Shown: piece after piece, positions 24,553-33,237 of the stretch
Numbering within the stretch: position 1 is the first letter of the stretch
Layout: each line of letters begins with the position of its first letter
NCBI GenBank assembly: GCA_017537925.1
Contig: JAFYJW010000067.1
Location: 1-51,199 of the forward strand
DNA from: Synergistes sp.
GTDB taxonomy: Bacteria > Synergistota > Synergistia > Synergistales > Synergistaceae
Direction of reading: 5' to 3'
DNA length: 51,199 nt
Notes under the pieces: generated by a model
The model's input: only the letters and a program-made list of their open reading frames with translations
Database searches by the model: none
Told to the model about the DNA's origin: nothing
Position numbers and translations under genes: made by a program

Positions 24553-25089
24553 GTGCATGAAAGCGGTAAAACATTGAATAACACACGCAGAATCGTACTG
24601 ACAGGACTTTTTACGGCTTGCGCGTTTGCGGTGAATATCGCGGAGAGCGCGTTCCCGATGCCGCTGCCCGGCGTAAAGCTCGGGCTTGCGAACGCCGTAG
24701 CGCTCTGCGCGCTTGTTCTGCTCGGCGCAAAAGAAGCCTTTATCGTCACGCTGCTGCGCGTCTTTCTTTCATGGCTTGCTTCAGGAAATGTCTTTTCGCT
24801 TGCGTGCAGCCTTGGCGGCGCTGTGCCCGCCGTCGCGGTGATGTCTCTGCTTTACGGAAAGCTCAGCGACGACCTTTCGATGCCGTGGATAAGCGTGGCA
24901 GGCGCCTGGGCCTTCAACGCGGGGCAGATCGCCGTGGTATCGTATATAGTGAAGGATCTGAGGATAGCGTTCTATATACTGCCTCTTCTTGTGGCAGGCA
25001 CCGCAGCCGGGTGGGCTACGGGGCTTCTGGCGCAGAGCGTATGCAAAAAGCTGGGAGGAAAGATAAATGAAGATATCGATAGACAGTGA
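24553..25089 (+). CDS. Gx transporter family protein (formerly heptaprenyl diphosphate synthase component I)
   Basis: A 178-residue integral membrane protein with about five hydrophobic helices and the ECF-S-like opening LTGLFTACAFAVNIAESAFP and PGVKLGLANAVALCAL. Members were once named heptaprenyl diphosphate synthase component I because they lie near polyprenyl synthases, but they resemble substrate-binding subunits of vitamin transporters. Next to ApbE and NusG-II it may bring in a flavin or quinone precursor; this is inference. The start is GTG 24553 or TTG 24574, neither with a strong ribosome binding site. Its last 23 bases overlap the next gene. Confidence 0.85.
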   Translation: MHESGKTLNNTRRIVLTGLFTACAFAVNIAESAFPMPLPGVKLGLANAVALCALVLLGAKEAFIVTLLRVFLSWLASGNVFSLACSLGGAVPAVAVMSLLYGKLSDDLSMPWISVAGAWAFNAGQIAVVSYIVKDLRIAFYILPLLVAGTAAGWATGLLAQSVCKKLGGKINEDIDRQ

Positions 25090-25771
25090 AGTGCTGAAAA
25101 ACTTTCCAGACGCAAGAATCGGCTGGCTTCGCGCCTCGATAAATAACGGAAAAGGCTCGGCGCGCATCGAGAACTTGAAAAAAAGCTTAAGAGGCCGCCT
25201 CGAAGATATCGGTCTCAGCGTGGAAACGATAGCCGCTCACCCTGATATCCGCCGCTGGCGCGAAACGTTCTCGAAGATGGGAGTCAAACCGAGCAAATAC
25301 AGGTCTTCCATCGAAGCTCTGCTGCGCCGGGTATTCAGGGAAGAACTGTGGAGCGTTTCGGACGTGGTGGACTGCTACGACTGCGTATCGGCGCTCAGCC
25401 TGCTGCCGATGGGAGCCCACGATATGGCAAAACTCAAAGGCGGTATGACGCTTCGCTACGCAAAAGAGGGGGAGAAGTTCTATCCCCTGGGCGCGGGGGA
25501 TGCGGTGATAGAGTGCGCCCCGCAGCAGATAGTTTACGCTGACGACGAAAAGATATGCTGCTGGCTTTGGAACCACCGCGACACGAGAGACGCGTCTGTG
25601 GATACGGACACAAAAGAAGCGATATTTATAGCGGACTGTGCTTTCGTTACCGAATGGCGAAGCATAGAGGAAGGTCTTGCCGCTCTTGCGGAAGAGCTCA
25701 CAGCTATAGGCTGCACCGTAAAAAAATACGGCACGGTAGGCGCCGAATGCCCCGAAGCGGAAACAGAATAG
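25067..25771 (+). CDS. B3/B4 tRNA-binding-domain protein
   Basis: The 234 residues form a B3/B4-type domain like the one in the phenylalanyl-tRNA synthetase beta chain, here standing alone. Recognisable parts are RRWRETFSKMGVKPSKYRSS (about 65-84), SVSDVVDCYDCVSALSLLPMGAHD and the C-terminal CCWLWNHRDT followed by IFIADC. Free-standing B3/B4 proteins may check or edit mischarged tRNA, but substrates are mostly unknown. GGGAGGAA at 25053-25060 is six bases before the ATG, inside the end of the Gx transporter gene. It is the last gene of the row, and a strong terminator follows. Confidence 0.85.
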   Translation: MKISIDSEVLKNFPDARIGWLRASINNGKGSARIENLKKSLRGRLEDIGLSVETIAAHPDIRRWRETFSKMGVKPSKYRSSIEALLRRVFREELWSVSDVVDCYDCVSALSLLPMGAHDMAKLKGGMTLRYAKEGEKFYPLGAGDAVIECAPQQIVYADDEKICCWLWNHRDTRDASVDTDTKEAIFIADCAFVTEWRSIEEGLAALAEELTAIGCTVKKYGTVGAECPEAETE

Positions 25772-25796
25772 TAAGATAGTCAGGCAGTACGAAAGC

Positions 25797-25824
25797 GCCG
25801 CGGGCGGCCCCCGCGGCATTTTTT
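25797..25824 (+). terminator. terminator of the corC-apbE operon
   Basis: GCCGCGGG (25797-25804) pairs with CCCGCGGC (25810-25817), followed by A and a T run. It lies between two convergent genes. Confidence 0.9.
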
Positions 25825-25853
25825 ATGCTCCGGAGCCTGTCCTGCCTAAGCGC

Positions 25854-27191
25854 TTACCGGGAACCGTCTTTGGGGCGGCAGAGTAAGTAATAGGCCGCAA
25901 GGCAGATAGCTATCGACAGAAGAGAGCCTGCGGGCGCCGCAAGTCCCATAGGAAAGAGCGTATCCGGGAAATATACCGAAGCCAAATACGCAAGAGGGAC
26001 GCGCGCGAAGACCATCGATATTACGTTGTGCAGGAACGATATGATCGACAGCCCGCATGCGCAGAAATAGCCGCTGAAGCAGAAATGCACCCCCGCGAAT
26101 ATGCTGTCCCATATATAGCTGCGCAGATACTCTCCGCCGAGCCGTATAACATCGGCATTCCCGGTGAAAAGCCCTACCGCGGGCTCCGCTAATATCTGCA
26201 TGACAACGGCCATCACGGCCCCGTATGATATCACGATGAGTATCGTGTGCAGCAGCGTCTGCCGCGCCCGGTCCGGTTTCCCGGCCCCGATATTCTGCGA
26301 GGAGATCACGGAGACGGCGGAAAGCATAGAAGAGGGCACGAGGAAGATTATGCATATCATCTTTTCCACGATGCCTACCGCCGCCGCGTCGTTGAGGCCG
26401 CGCAGGTTAGCTATAACGGTGATGACGATAAAGGCGATCTGGATAAAGCCGTCCTGCAGCGCTACCGGAACGCCGATACGGAGTATCCGGCCTATGATAT
26501 CCCTGCGCGGCATGAGATCGGAGCGAACGACGCCGAGCCCGTTTTTCATCCTCCTGAGTGTGACGAGCGATACTATAACGCTGAAAGTCTGCGCGAGCGT
26601 GGTGCCTAAAGCCGCTCCGGCGGCTCCCATATGCATCCCGCCTATAAAGAGATAATCCAGCGCGATATTGGCGGCGCATGCCACGGCCACGAAGTACATC
26701 GGGCTTTTGGAGTCACCTTTTGCCCGCAGTATAGAGCTTATTATGTTGTACGCTGTGATTGCAGGTATGCCTAAAAAGCATATCTTAAGATATGAGAGCG
26801 TCGAAGGGACCGCGTCGGCCGGCGTGGAGACGAGCGATACTATATTGCCGGTGAGCGCATAGAGCAGTGCTGCGAGCACAAAAGAAAGCGCCATAAACAT
26901 CGTAACGGTGCTGCCGGCTTCATGCGCCGCCTGCTTTCTGTCCCCGGCTCCGACGGAGCGCCCTATTATGACTGTGGAGCCCATAGCGAGTCCCACCAGC
27001 ATCACGGTAAGCATATGCATTATCTGGCTGCCTATCGAGACCGCCGTGGTGCTCTCCACTCCGTTGAACTGCCCGATAACGAAGAGGTCCGCCATGCCGT
27101 ACAGGGTCTGCAGGAAATAGGAAAGCAGGTACGGTATCGAGAAGCTTACTATATTTTTGAAGACGCTGCCCTCTGTCAGATTTCTTTCCAT
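25854..27191 (-). CDS. MATE-family multidrug/Na+ efflux protein
   Basis: About 445 residues with twelve hydrophobic segments in two MatE halves. Landmarks are the opening IPYLLSYFLQTLYGMADLFVIGQF, MLVGLAMGSTVIIGRSVGAGDRKQA and the second-half SSQNIGAGKPDRARQ. These transporters export cationic compounds or metabolites in exchange for Na+ or protons. The start is taken as the ATG at 27191, where the family-typical MERNLTEGSVFKNI begins; the open frame reaches to 27260 without conserved sequence, and a TTG at 27200 with AGGGGA close upstream is an alternative. It is divergent from the ornithine-cyclodeaminase-like gene. Confidence 0.92.
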   Translation of the reverse strand: MERNLTEGSVFKNIVSFSIPYLLSYFLQTLYGMADLFVIGQFNGVESTTAVSIGSQIMHMLTVMLVGLAMGSTVIIGRSVGAGDRKQAAHEAGSTVTMFMALSFVLAALLYALTGNIVSLVSTPADAVPSTLSYLKICFLGIPAITAYNIISSILRAKGDSKSPMYFVAVACAANIALDYLFIGGMHMGAAGAALGTTLAQTFSVIVSLVTLRRMKNGLGVVRSDLMPRRDIIGRILRIGVPVALQDGFIQIAFIVITVIANLRGLNDAAAVGIVEKMICIIFLVPSSMLSAVSVISSQNIGAGKPDRARQTLLHTILIVISYGAVMAVVMQILAEPAVGLFTGNADVIRLGGEYLRSYIWDSIFAGVHFCFSGYFCACGLSIISFLHNVISMVFARVPLAYLASVYFPDTLFPMGLAAPAGSLLSIAICLAAYYLLCRPKDGSR

Positions 27192-27278
27192 AAGAATCAA
27201 ATATCCCCTGTCCCGTGCGCATGTGAAGAATGCTGCCCGTCTGCCAGCCGAAGAAGACATATATCAGCCTGAAGTGTT

Positions 27279-27302
27279 ATTATATACCCGAACAGGATGT
27301 TC
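27279..27302 (-). promoter_or_regulatory. possible operator-promoter of the MATE gene
   Basis: A minus-strand TATAAT (27279-27284) lies six bases from a perfect interrupted palindrome, GAACA-GGA-TGTTC (27290-27302), placed between the expected -35 and -10 boxes. The palindrome would be a natural repressor site. No good -35 hexamer is visible. Confidence 0.4.
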
Positions 27303-27354
27303 CACCCGTCATTGATTCATTATAAATTCATGCTGCGGAAGAGAGGTAGATAAG

Positions 27355-28335
27355 ATGCTTTATATCGACGAAGCGGAGATACGCAGGACATTTACGATGA
27401 GAGACGCGATCGAATCCGACAGGGATGCTTTCATCCTGCAGTCGCAGGGATTTGCGGACGCGCCTGTAAGAACGAATTTTAACGTTGAAGGCCGCGGCAT
27501 AACGTCGCTTATGCCGGGCTATGTGTCAAAATACCCGAGAGTCGGCATCAAGATAGTATCCACCTATCCTCAGAATGCCGCAAAGGGGCTTCCCGCTGTG
27601 CCGGCCACCGTGCTTCTGTGCGACGCGGATACAGGCGAACTCTGCGCCATCCTTGACGGCACGGAGCTTACGCGCATGCGCACCGGCGCTGTGTCGGGGC
27701 TTGCGACCGAGCTGCTTTCGAACGAAAACGCCGAAGTCGGCGCGCTCTTCGGCACAGGCGGCCAGGCATTCACTCAGCTTGAAGCGATGCTTACGGTGCG
27801 CCGCCTGAAGGAAGTGCGCGTATTCGACAAGGATAAGAGCCGTATAGTCGCCTTTTTGGAACGCATCGCGCCGCTTGCGGAAAAATTCGGCGTCGCGGTA
27901 AAAGCAGCCGCGTCGTCTGATGAAGCCGTGGACAACGCCGACGTAATCACAACGGTGACCACGAGCTCGCTGCCGACCTTCGACGGACAGAAAGTAAAGA
28001 AGGGCGCCCATATCAACGCGGTAGGCGTCTTTACGCCTGATAAAAGAGAGCTTGACGAATATATCGTGACGCATGCGGACAAAATATACGTAGACAACCG
28101 TGACGCGGTGATGAGCGAAGCGGGCGATTTCCTTATACCTATCTCGGAGGGACGTTTCTCCGAAGAAAAGATCAACGGAGAACTCGGCGATCTGCTCCTG
28201 GGGCGCTGCAGCGGACGCACGAGCCCGTCTGAGATAACGCTTATGAAAACGGTGGGCTTTGCCACGCTCGATATAGTCATAGCGCACAAGGTATACGAAA
28301 AGGCCGTCGCCGCGGGCAGAGGCAGGAACATTTAA
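27355..28335 (+). CDS. ornithine cyclodeaminase / mu-crystallin family protein
   Basis: The 326 residues have the family's split N-terminal substrate domain and a Rossmann NAD(P) domain (about 110-270, GALFGTGGQAFTQLEAM). The substrate-site lysine region GIKIVSTYPQN (about 63-73) and RTGAVSGLAT (about 108-117) are present. Members include ornithine cyclodeaminase, alanine dehydrogenase and ketimine reductase, so the exact reaction cannot be named. GAGAGGTAG lies about seven bases before the ATG. The serine dehydratase gene follows 13 bases later, so both probably serve amino acid catabolism in one transcript. Confidence 0.9.
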   Translation: MLYIDEAEIRRTFTMRDAIESDRDAFILQSQGFADAPVRTNFNVEGRGITSLMPGYVSKYPRVGIKIVSTYPQNAAKGLPAVPATVLLCDADTGELCAILDGTELTRMRTGAVSGLATELLSNENAEVGALFGTGGQAFTQLEAMLTVRRLKEVRVFDKDKSRIVAFLERIAPLAEKFGVAVKAAASSDEAVDNADVITTVTTSSLPTFDGQKVKKGAHINAVGVFTPDKRELDEYIVTHADKIYVDNRDAVMSEAGDFLIPISEGRFSEEKINGELGDLLLGRCSGRTSPSEITLMKTVGFATLDIVIAHKVYEKAVAAGRGRNI

Positions 28336-28348
28336 GGCGGGCGCGAAA

Positions 28349-29923
28349 ATGCAGAAAATGCCTGCGAGCATCTTCAACGACGTTATCGGCCCCGTGATGC
28401 GCGGACCGTCCAGCTCGCATACGGCGGCAGCCGCCAGAATGGGAGAGATCGTGCGGATGTCGCTTTCAGGTGAGCCTCTTCGCGTGGTCTGCGATTTTGA
28501 CGTAAACGGTTCTCTTGCCGCGACGCATGTCGGCCACGGCAGCGATATGGGCTTCATATGCGGTCTTTTAGGCAAAAAGCTTACGGATGACGGAGTAGAC
28601 CGTTATTGGGAAATGGCCTCGGAAGCCGGCGTCGAAGTCCGCTTTCGTGTGCTTGTTATCGGCGCGTCGCATCCCAACAACTACAGGATAGAAGCATGGG
28701 GCAGAAAGGGGAATCATCACTGCTGGGACGGCATATCCTCCGGCGGCGGCATGATAGAGATGCAGAAATTCGATTCCTTCCCGGTCTCGATACGCGGCGA
28801 TTTTTATGAACTGCTGATAAAGTTCCGCAGCGTATCCGACGCCGAAAAAATGGCCGGTCTCAGTGCCGGTATATGCCCGACGCCCGACTTTTCCGTTATA
28901 GAAGAAGGAAGGGAAGGCGCGCTGCTTTCGCTGAAGTATTCGAAGGCTCCGGATGAAGGCGCGCTTTCTGCGGCCGCCGAAGAGTGCGGAAGCGTTGAAA
29001 TCGTATCGCTTGCGCCTGTTCTGCCGACGCTTTCGCACAGGGGCTGTTCCGTGCCCTTCTCGTCGGCGGCGGACATGGCTGCCTATAATGAGGGCAAAGG
29101 CCTTCAGATGTGGGAGCTGGCTGCAAGGTATGAGGCATGCCGCGGCGGCGTATCCGAGCGGGAAGTATTTGATATGATGAGCGGCATTGTCGGAGTGATG
29201 GAAAATGCTCTCGATAAAGGGCTTGCCGGCACCGAATATAAAGACAGGATACTCGGGCCGCAGGCCTTCATGATAGAAGACGCGGAAAAACGCGGGCAGC
29301 TGGTGCCGTGTGGGGTGCTGAATCCCGTAATAAAATCGGTGACGGCAATAATGGAAACAAAAAGCGCGATGGGCGTCATAGTTGCCGCGCCTACCGCAGG
29401 CGCCTGCGGATGCCTGCCGGGGAGCCTGATCGGCGCCGGGCGGGCTCTCGGCCTGGGCAGGGAAGAGATAACAAAGGCAATGCTTGCGGCAGGCCTCGTC
29501 GGTGTATTCATCGCGGAAGGCGCGACCTTTGCCGCGGAAGTCGCCGGCTGTCAGGTCGAATGCGGCGCAGGCTCCGGGATGGCCGCCGCCGGGCTCGTCC
29601 AGCTGATGGGCGGCAGCGCGCAGATGTGCGTCGACGCTGCTTCGATGGCGCTCCAGAGCATCACGGGGCTTGCGTGCGACCCTGTGGCCAACCGCGTAGA
29701 GGTGCCCTGTCTCGGCAAAAACGTAATGGGGGCGGCAAACGCCTTGTCCTGTGCGAATATGGCGCTTGCGGGCTTCGACAAAGTCATACCGCTTGACGAA
29801 ACGATCGATGCGCTTTATGACGTGGGGCAAAAGCTGCCCTCGGAGCTTCGCTGCACATTCGGCGGACTGGGCAGGGCTCCGGCCGCGAAAAAGGTCCTTG
29901 AAAAACTGGAAAATCAGAGCTGA
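28349..29923 (+). CDS. L-serine ammonia-lyase (dehydratase), iron-sulfur type, fused beta-alpha chains
   Basis: The 524-residue protein deaminates L-serine to pyruvate and ammonia using an oxygen-labile 4Fe-4S cluster rather than pyridoxal phosphate. The N-terminal beta domain has MRGPSSSHTAAA (about 17-28). The C-terminal alpha domain has SAMGVIVAAPTAGACGCLPG, GCQVECGAGSGMAAAG and VEVPCLGKN; cysteines there bind the cluster. A stretch of about 60 residues between the domains makes it longer than the roughly 450-residue E. coli enzymes. Two near-by ATGs (28349, 28358) are possible starts; AAGGCGGG lies shortly upstream. The pyruvate produced could feed PFOR. Confidence 0.93.
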   Translation: MQKMPASIFNDVIGPVMRGPSSSHTAAAARMGEIVRMSLSGEPLRVVCDFDVNGSLAATHVGHGSDMGFICGLLGKKLTDDGVDRYWEMASEAGVEVRFRVLVIGASHPNNYRIEAWGRKGNHHCWDGISSGGGMIEMQKFDSFPVSIRGDFYELLIKFRSVSDAEKMAGLSAGICPTPDFSVIEEGREGALLSLKYSKAPDEGALSAAAEECGSVEIVSLAPVLPTLSHRGCSVPFSSAADMAAYNEGKGLQMWELAARYEACRGGVSEREVFDMMSGIVGVMENALDKGLAGTEYKDRILGPQAFMIEDAEKRGQLVPCGVLNPVIKSVTAIMETKSAMGVIVAAPTAGACGCLPGSLIGAGRALGLGREEITKAMLAAGLVGVFIAEGATFAAEVAGCQVECGAGSGMAAAGLVQLMGGSAQMCVDAASMALQSITGLACDPVANRVEVPCLGKNVMGAANALSCANMALAGFDKVIPLDETIDALYDVGQKLPSELRCTFGGLGRAPAAKKVLEKLENQS

Positions 29924-29977
29924 GTCATAAAAGTGTTTTCTGCCGCACCGAAAGCGGCGTAAAGAGAAATATTTTTC

Positions 29978-30022
29978 AGCGCGGTCTTTTGCCTGTCAGC
30001 TCAGGCAGGGGCCGCGCTTTTT
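29978..30022 (+). terminator. terminator after the serine dehydratase gene
   Basis: AGCGCGG (29978-29984) pairs with CCGCGCT (30012-30018) around an inner GCCTG/CAGGC hairpin (29991-30006), followed by five T. It lies between convergent genes. Confidence 0.8.
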
Positions 30023-30056
30023 ATGTGCCTGTGATGCGTGCAGGGGGCGTTTTCTG

Positions 30057-31334
30057 TCAGTCGTCGAAGTGAAGCAGCGGAAAGCCGTTTAAGTTGTCTA
30101 TGCTCGTTTCGCCCTTGTGGACGCGAAGCCGGCTCTGTTCCGCCTCGGCGTCGTCGTTTTTCAGGCCTGACGCAAAGAACGTCAGCCCGCCGCCCTTTAC
30201 AGCGGAAACAAGCACTCCGTTTTCGGCGGCGCGCTTCCATTTTATCTTCCCGGCGCTCTTCGGGAGCAGGAAGTTTGAAAGGCCGAGGCCGTCGTCGGTC
30301 TTATACATCGGAGAGGCGGTCTCTATCTCGCATACTTTGTCGTCTGTGAAAATTATGCGAAGCTCGCGGGATCTGTCTCCTTTGCCGTATACCCATATCT
30401 CCACCGGCTGCTGCGACATTATAGAGCTGCCGCCTATCTTAGCGAAGATCTTTTCGTCGACAGGCGCCCAGTTCATCGCCTCCCTGACCTCGCTCTTTGC
30501 CGCGCCTATCCTTATAAGACCGAGTGATCTGCCGGGACGGATGATGTATTTTTCTTCCGTGGGAAGTCCAAGCATGGCCCTGGCCGCTTTGATTCCGTGC
30601 AGCGCGCGGTTGTCGTCCGGGGCGGATTTCGCCGCTGCGGCTGCAAATACGTCTGCCGCGTCCTTGTAATTTCCCAATGTCAGCAGTTCTTTGCCGCAGG
30701 CCAGAACTTTATCGACGTCGCCGGCGCATAGTTTGGCCCTCTGCAGCAGAGCTTCGGCCGCGGTCTTCACGTCGCCTGTCTTTTTAGCCGCTTCCGCTGT
30801 CATGCGCCAGAGCTCTTCGTTCTTTTTGTCGTGTTTCGCAGCTTCACGGAACCGGTGCAGAGCCTTTTCGTAATTGCCGCTTTTCATATAAAGCCATGCA
30901 AGGCGCGCCATCGCGCGGGCGTCGTTCTTAGCGCTCTTCAGGTGTTCCTCGCAGTATTTTATCGCGCTTTCGGCGTCGCCGTTTTCTTCGCAGCAGACGG
31001 CCATGTTGAAGAGCACGTCTTTGCGCTCGGGGCGTATCTTTATTATCTTTTCGTAAAGCTCTTCTGCCTGGGCGAAATTTTTCTCTTTCATCAGCGCTTC
31101 GGCGCGCTGGTTATACTTCTCCGGCAAAACATTTGTCCGGTAATACCAATAGCCGCCGCCGCCGAAGGCAGCTGCGAGAAGCAGTGCCGCCGCAACGAAG
31201 ACGTACCTGGGCACACGCGGCTTCGGAGGATCTTTTGCGATCCACTCCAGCTCCTCGGCAGTCATCCCCTTCTGTTCCTCGGGGACGATGTCAGGGCATT
31301 CTATCGTTTCCCTGTCCCTGTTGTCGCTGCTCAT
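30057..31334 (-). CDS. membrane-anchored TPR-repeat protein
   Basis: About 425 residues. A charged N-terminal cytoplasmic part (1-40) is followed by one transmembrane helix (about 43-63) and a run of tetratricopeptide repeats (about 75-240; examples AEELYEKIIKIRPERKDVLF and YEKALHRFREAAKHDKKNEE), then a beta-rich C-terminal region of about 160 residues that I do not recognise. TPRs bind other proteins, so an envelope scaffold or assembly role is plausible. The ATG at 31334 or a GTG at 31361 could be the start; neither has a well-spaced ribosome binding site. It is convergent with serine dehydratase and divergent from the DUF2156 gene. Confidence 0.82.
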   Translation of the reverse strand: MSSDNRDRETIECPDIVPEEQKGMTAEELEWIAKDPPKPRVPRYVFVAAALLLAAAFGGGGYWYYRTNVLPEKYNQRAEALMKEKNFAQAEELYEKIIKIRPERKDVLFNMAVCCEENGDAESAIKYCEEHLKSAKNDARAMARLAWLYMKSGNYEKALHRFREAAKHDKKNEELWRMTAEAAKKTGDVKTAAEALLQRAKLCAGDVDKVLACGKELLTLGNYKDAADVFAAAAAKSAPDDNRALHGIKAARAMLGLPTEEKYIIRPGRSLGLIRIGAAKSEVREAMNWAPVDEKIFAKIGGSSIMSQQPVEIWVYGKGDRSRELRIIFTDDKVCEIETASPMYKTDDGLGLSNFLLPKSAGKIKWKRAAENGVLVSAVKGGGLTFFASGLKNDDAEAEQSRLRVHKGETSIDNLNGFPLLHFDD

Positions 31335-31502
31335 TCTCAGTGATCTTGCCTTTCCTGACACATAACATAAATGTGCGGTAAAAACGCATTTTATCGCATT
31401 CTATGAAAATTCTATCAGAAATCGGTTATTTTGCTATGGCAATTTTTATCGAAAAAGTATATTCTTAGCGAAGCAAAACGGATATTCACGGAGGTCTTTT
31501 TC

Positions 31503-32408
31503 TTGCATCTTAATTTTCGGGAGATAACGCTCGATGACGCCGAGGGGTATATATCCCACTGGAATATGTGTTCCCAGCGCACTTCCGACTACTGCTTCCC
31601 AATAATATGGAGCCTGGGCTCCGATTACGGCACAAAAATCGCATACGACGAATCAACAGACCTTTACTGGCTCCACCAGGATAAGAACGCGCTCACGGAT
31701 CTTGCGCCCGTGGGCGAATGGCAGCGCGGAGACTGGCCGGAGATACTAAGGTCCCGCTTCGGGGACGCCGCGAAGTTTTATCTCGTTCCGGAAAAGCTGG
31801 CTGATATCTGGCAGCGCGAGCTTAAAGGATTAGCGGAGGTCACGGTAACGGAGGACCGCGGCACGTGGGAGTATCTTTACGATATACACGGGCTTGCGTC
31901 TCTTGCCGGCAACAAGTACATGAAAAAACGCAACCGCGTGAACCAGTTCCGCAAGAACTACGATTACACTTTCGAGCCTGTAACGGACGAGATACTTGCC
32001 GAGATCTCCGACTTCCAGTATTCATGGTGCCAGGTGAACCGCTGCGGCAGCAGCGTCGGGCTGATTCAGGAAAATCACGGCATACAGAAGATACTTCAGA
32101 ACTGGCGCCGCATACCCAACCTGTGCGGCGGCGTCATCAGGATAAAAGGAGAGATAGCGGCCTACACGATAGGCGAACTTACGGGAGATATGCTGATCGT
32201 CCATTATGAAAAGGCCAGTCTCGAATACGGCGCGGCCTATCAGGTGATCAACATGGAATTCCTGCGCCATATGACCGGAGAGCACCCTGAGCTTGTTACC
32301 GTCAACAGGGAGGAGGACATGAACGACGCAGGGCTGAGAGCCGCGAAGATGTCCTATATGCCCATCGGCTTTCTCAAAGAGTGCGGCGTTGAGATAAGGT
32401 TTTTATAA
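31503..32408 (+). CDS. DUF2156-family protein (phosphatidylglycerol lysyltransferase C-terminal-like)
   Basis: A 301-residue soluble protein of the DUF2156 group: two GNAT-like halves as in the aminoacyl-transferring domain of MprF, but without MprF's membrane part. Features include [12 protein letters not shown] at the start, [18 protein letters not shown] (about 145-162) and [21 protein letters not shown] near the C terminus. Such proteins may transfer an amino acid from aminoacyl-tRNA to an unknown acceptor. The TTG at 31503 is chosen because GGAGG (31490-31494) is eight bases upstream; an in-frame TTG at 31431 would add 24 unconserved residues. Cyclophilin follows 53 bases later. Confidence 0.88.
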   Translation: MHLNFREITLDDAEGYISHWNMCSQRTSDYCFPIIWSLGSDYGTKIAYDESTDLYWLHQDKNALTDLAPVGEWQRGDWPEILRSRFGDAAKFYLVPEKLADIWQRELKGLAEVTVTEDRGTWEYLYDIHGLASLAGNKYMKKRNRVNQFRKNYDYTFEPVTDEILAEISDFQYSWCQVNRCGSSVGLIQENHGIQKILQNWRRIPNLCGGVIRIKGEIAAYTIGELTGDMLIVHYEKASLEYGAAYQVINMEFLRHMTGEHPELVTVNREEDMNDAGLRAAKMSYMPIGFLKECGVEIRFL

Positions 32409-32461
32409 TATTTATGGTAAAATTTCCACGGAAATATCAATCGAAAGAACGGAGGATGCAT

Positions 32462-33010
32462 ATGATGAAACTTTTAGCGATAGGCGCGGCGGTCGCGGCA
32501 GCGGTGATATTCCCCTTCGCGGCAAAGCAGGCAGAAGCGGCGGAAGCAAAACGTCAGACAGCTGTATTTGAGACGAATTACGGGACTTTTAAGATCGAGC
32601 TCTACAACGACCTTGCCCCGAATACTGTAAAGAACTTTACGGATCTTGCCGAAAAAGGCTTCTACAACGGGCTCATATTCCACCGCGTAATAGATCAGTT
32701 CATGATTCAGGGCGGCTGCCCGCGCGGCAACGGCATGGGCGGGCCGGGCTATACGATTCCCGATGAGTTCGGCAAAGGCCTCAAGCACAGCGGCCCCGGC
32801 ATCCTTTCGATGGCGAACGCAGGCCCCAACACGGGCGGGTCGCAGTTCTTCATCACTCTTGTCCCAACGCCGTGGCTTGACGGAAAGCACGCGATATTCG
32901 GACACGTGGTCGAAGGGATGGACGTGGTTGAGGCGATAGGACACGTGCCGACGGATTCCTCCGACAGACCGCTTAAAAAGGTCGTAATGGAAAAAGTAAC
33001 CATCAAATAA
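32462..33010 (+). CDS. exported peptidyl-prolyl cis-trans isomerase (cyclophilin type)
   Basis: A 182-residue cyclophilin with a signal peptide (hydrophobic residues about 4-20, then AKQAEAAEA, a probable cleavage region near 27). Catalytic landmarks [35 protein letters not shown] and [19 protein letters not shown] are all present, so it should catalyse proline isomerisation while exported proteins fold. The open frame reaches up to 32414, but GGAGG at 32451-32455 sits six bases before ATG 32462, and the signal peptide starts there. A very strong terminator follows. Confidence 0.95.
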   Translation: MMKLLAIGAAVAAAVIFPFAAKQAEAAEAKRQTAVFETNYGTFKIELYNDLAPNTVKNFTDLAEKGFYNGLIFHRVIDQFMIQGGCPRGNGMGGPGYTIPDEFGKGLKHSGPGILSMANAGPNTGGSQFFITLVPTPWLDGKHAIFGHVVEGMDVVEAIGHVPTDSSDRPLKKVVMEKVTIK

Positions 33011-33039
33011 ATATCCGCACAGAAAACTGAGAATACACA

Positions 33040-33083
33040 GGCGCGGCGCGAAGACAGCATCTTTCGCGCCGCGCCGTTTTTTT
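33040..33083 (+). terminator. strong terminator after cyclophilin gene
   Basis: A perfect 13-bp GC-rich stem (33040-33052 with 33063-33075) with a ten-base loop is followed by seven T. Confidence 0.93.
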
Positions 33084-33237
33084 ATCAGCGTACTTTTAAA
33101 GGCCGGCGCAAAAGCGGAAAGGCCGCGGCTTTTCACTGCCGCAAAAGAATAGATAGCGTGCTCTTCTTTGTGTTAAAATGGCTTCAATGGGAGTATATGC
33201 CCGTTAATTTTTAATAAAACGGAGGAAACAGACTCAG

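Noticed and set aside
27290-27302. LexA/SOS box
   Set aside because: The half sites match GAAC/GTTC, but the spacer is five bases instead of four, so it is kept only as a generic operator candidate.
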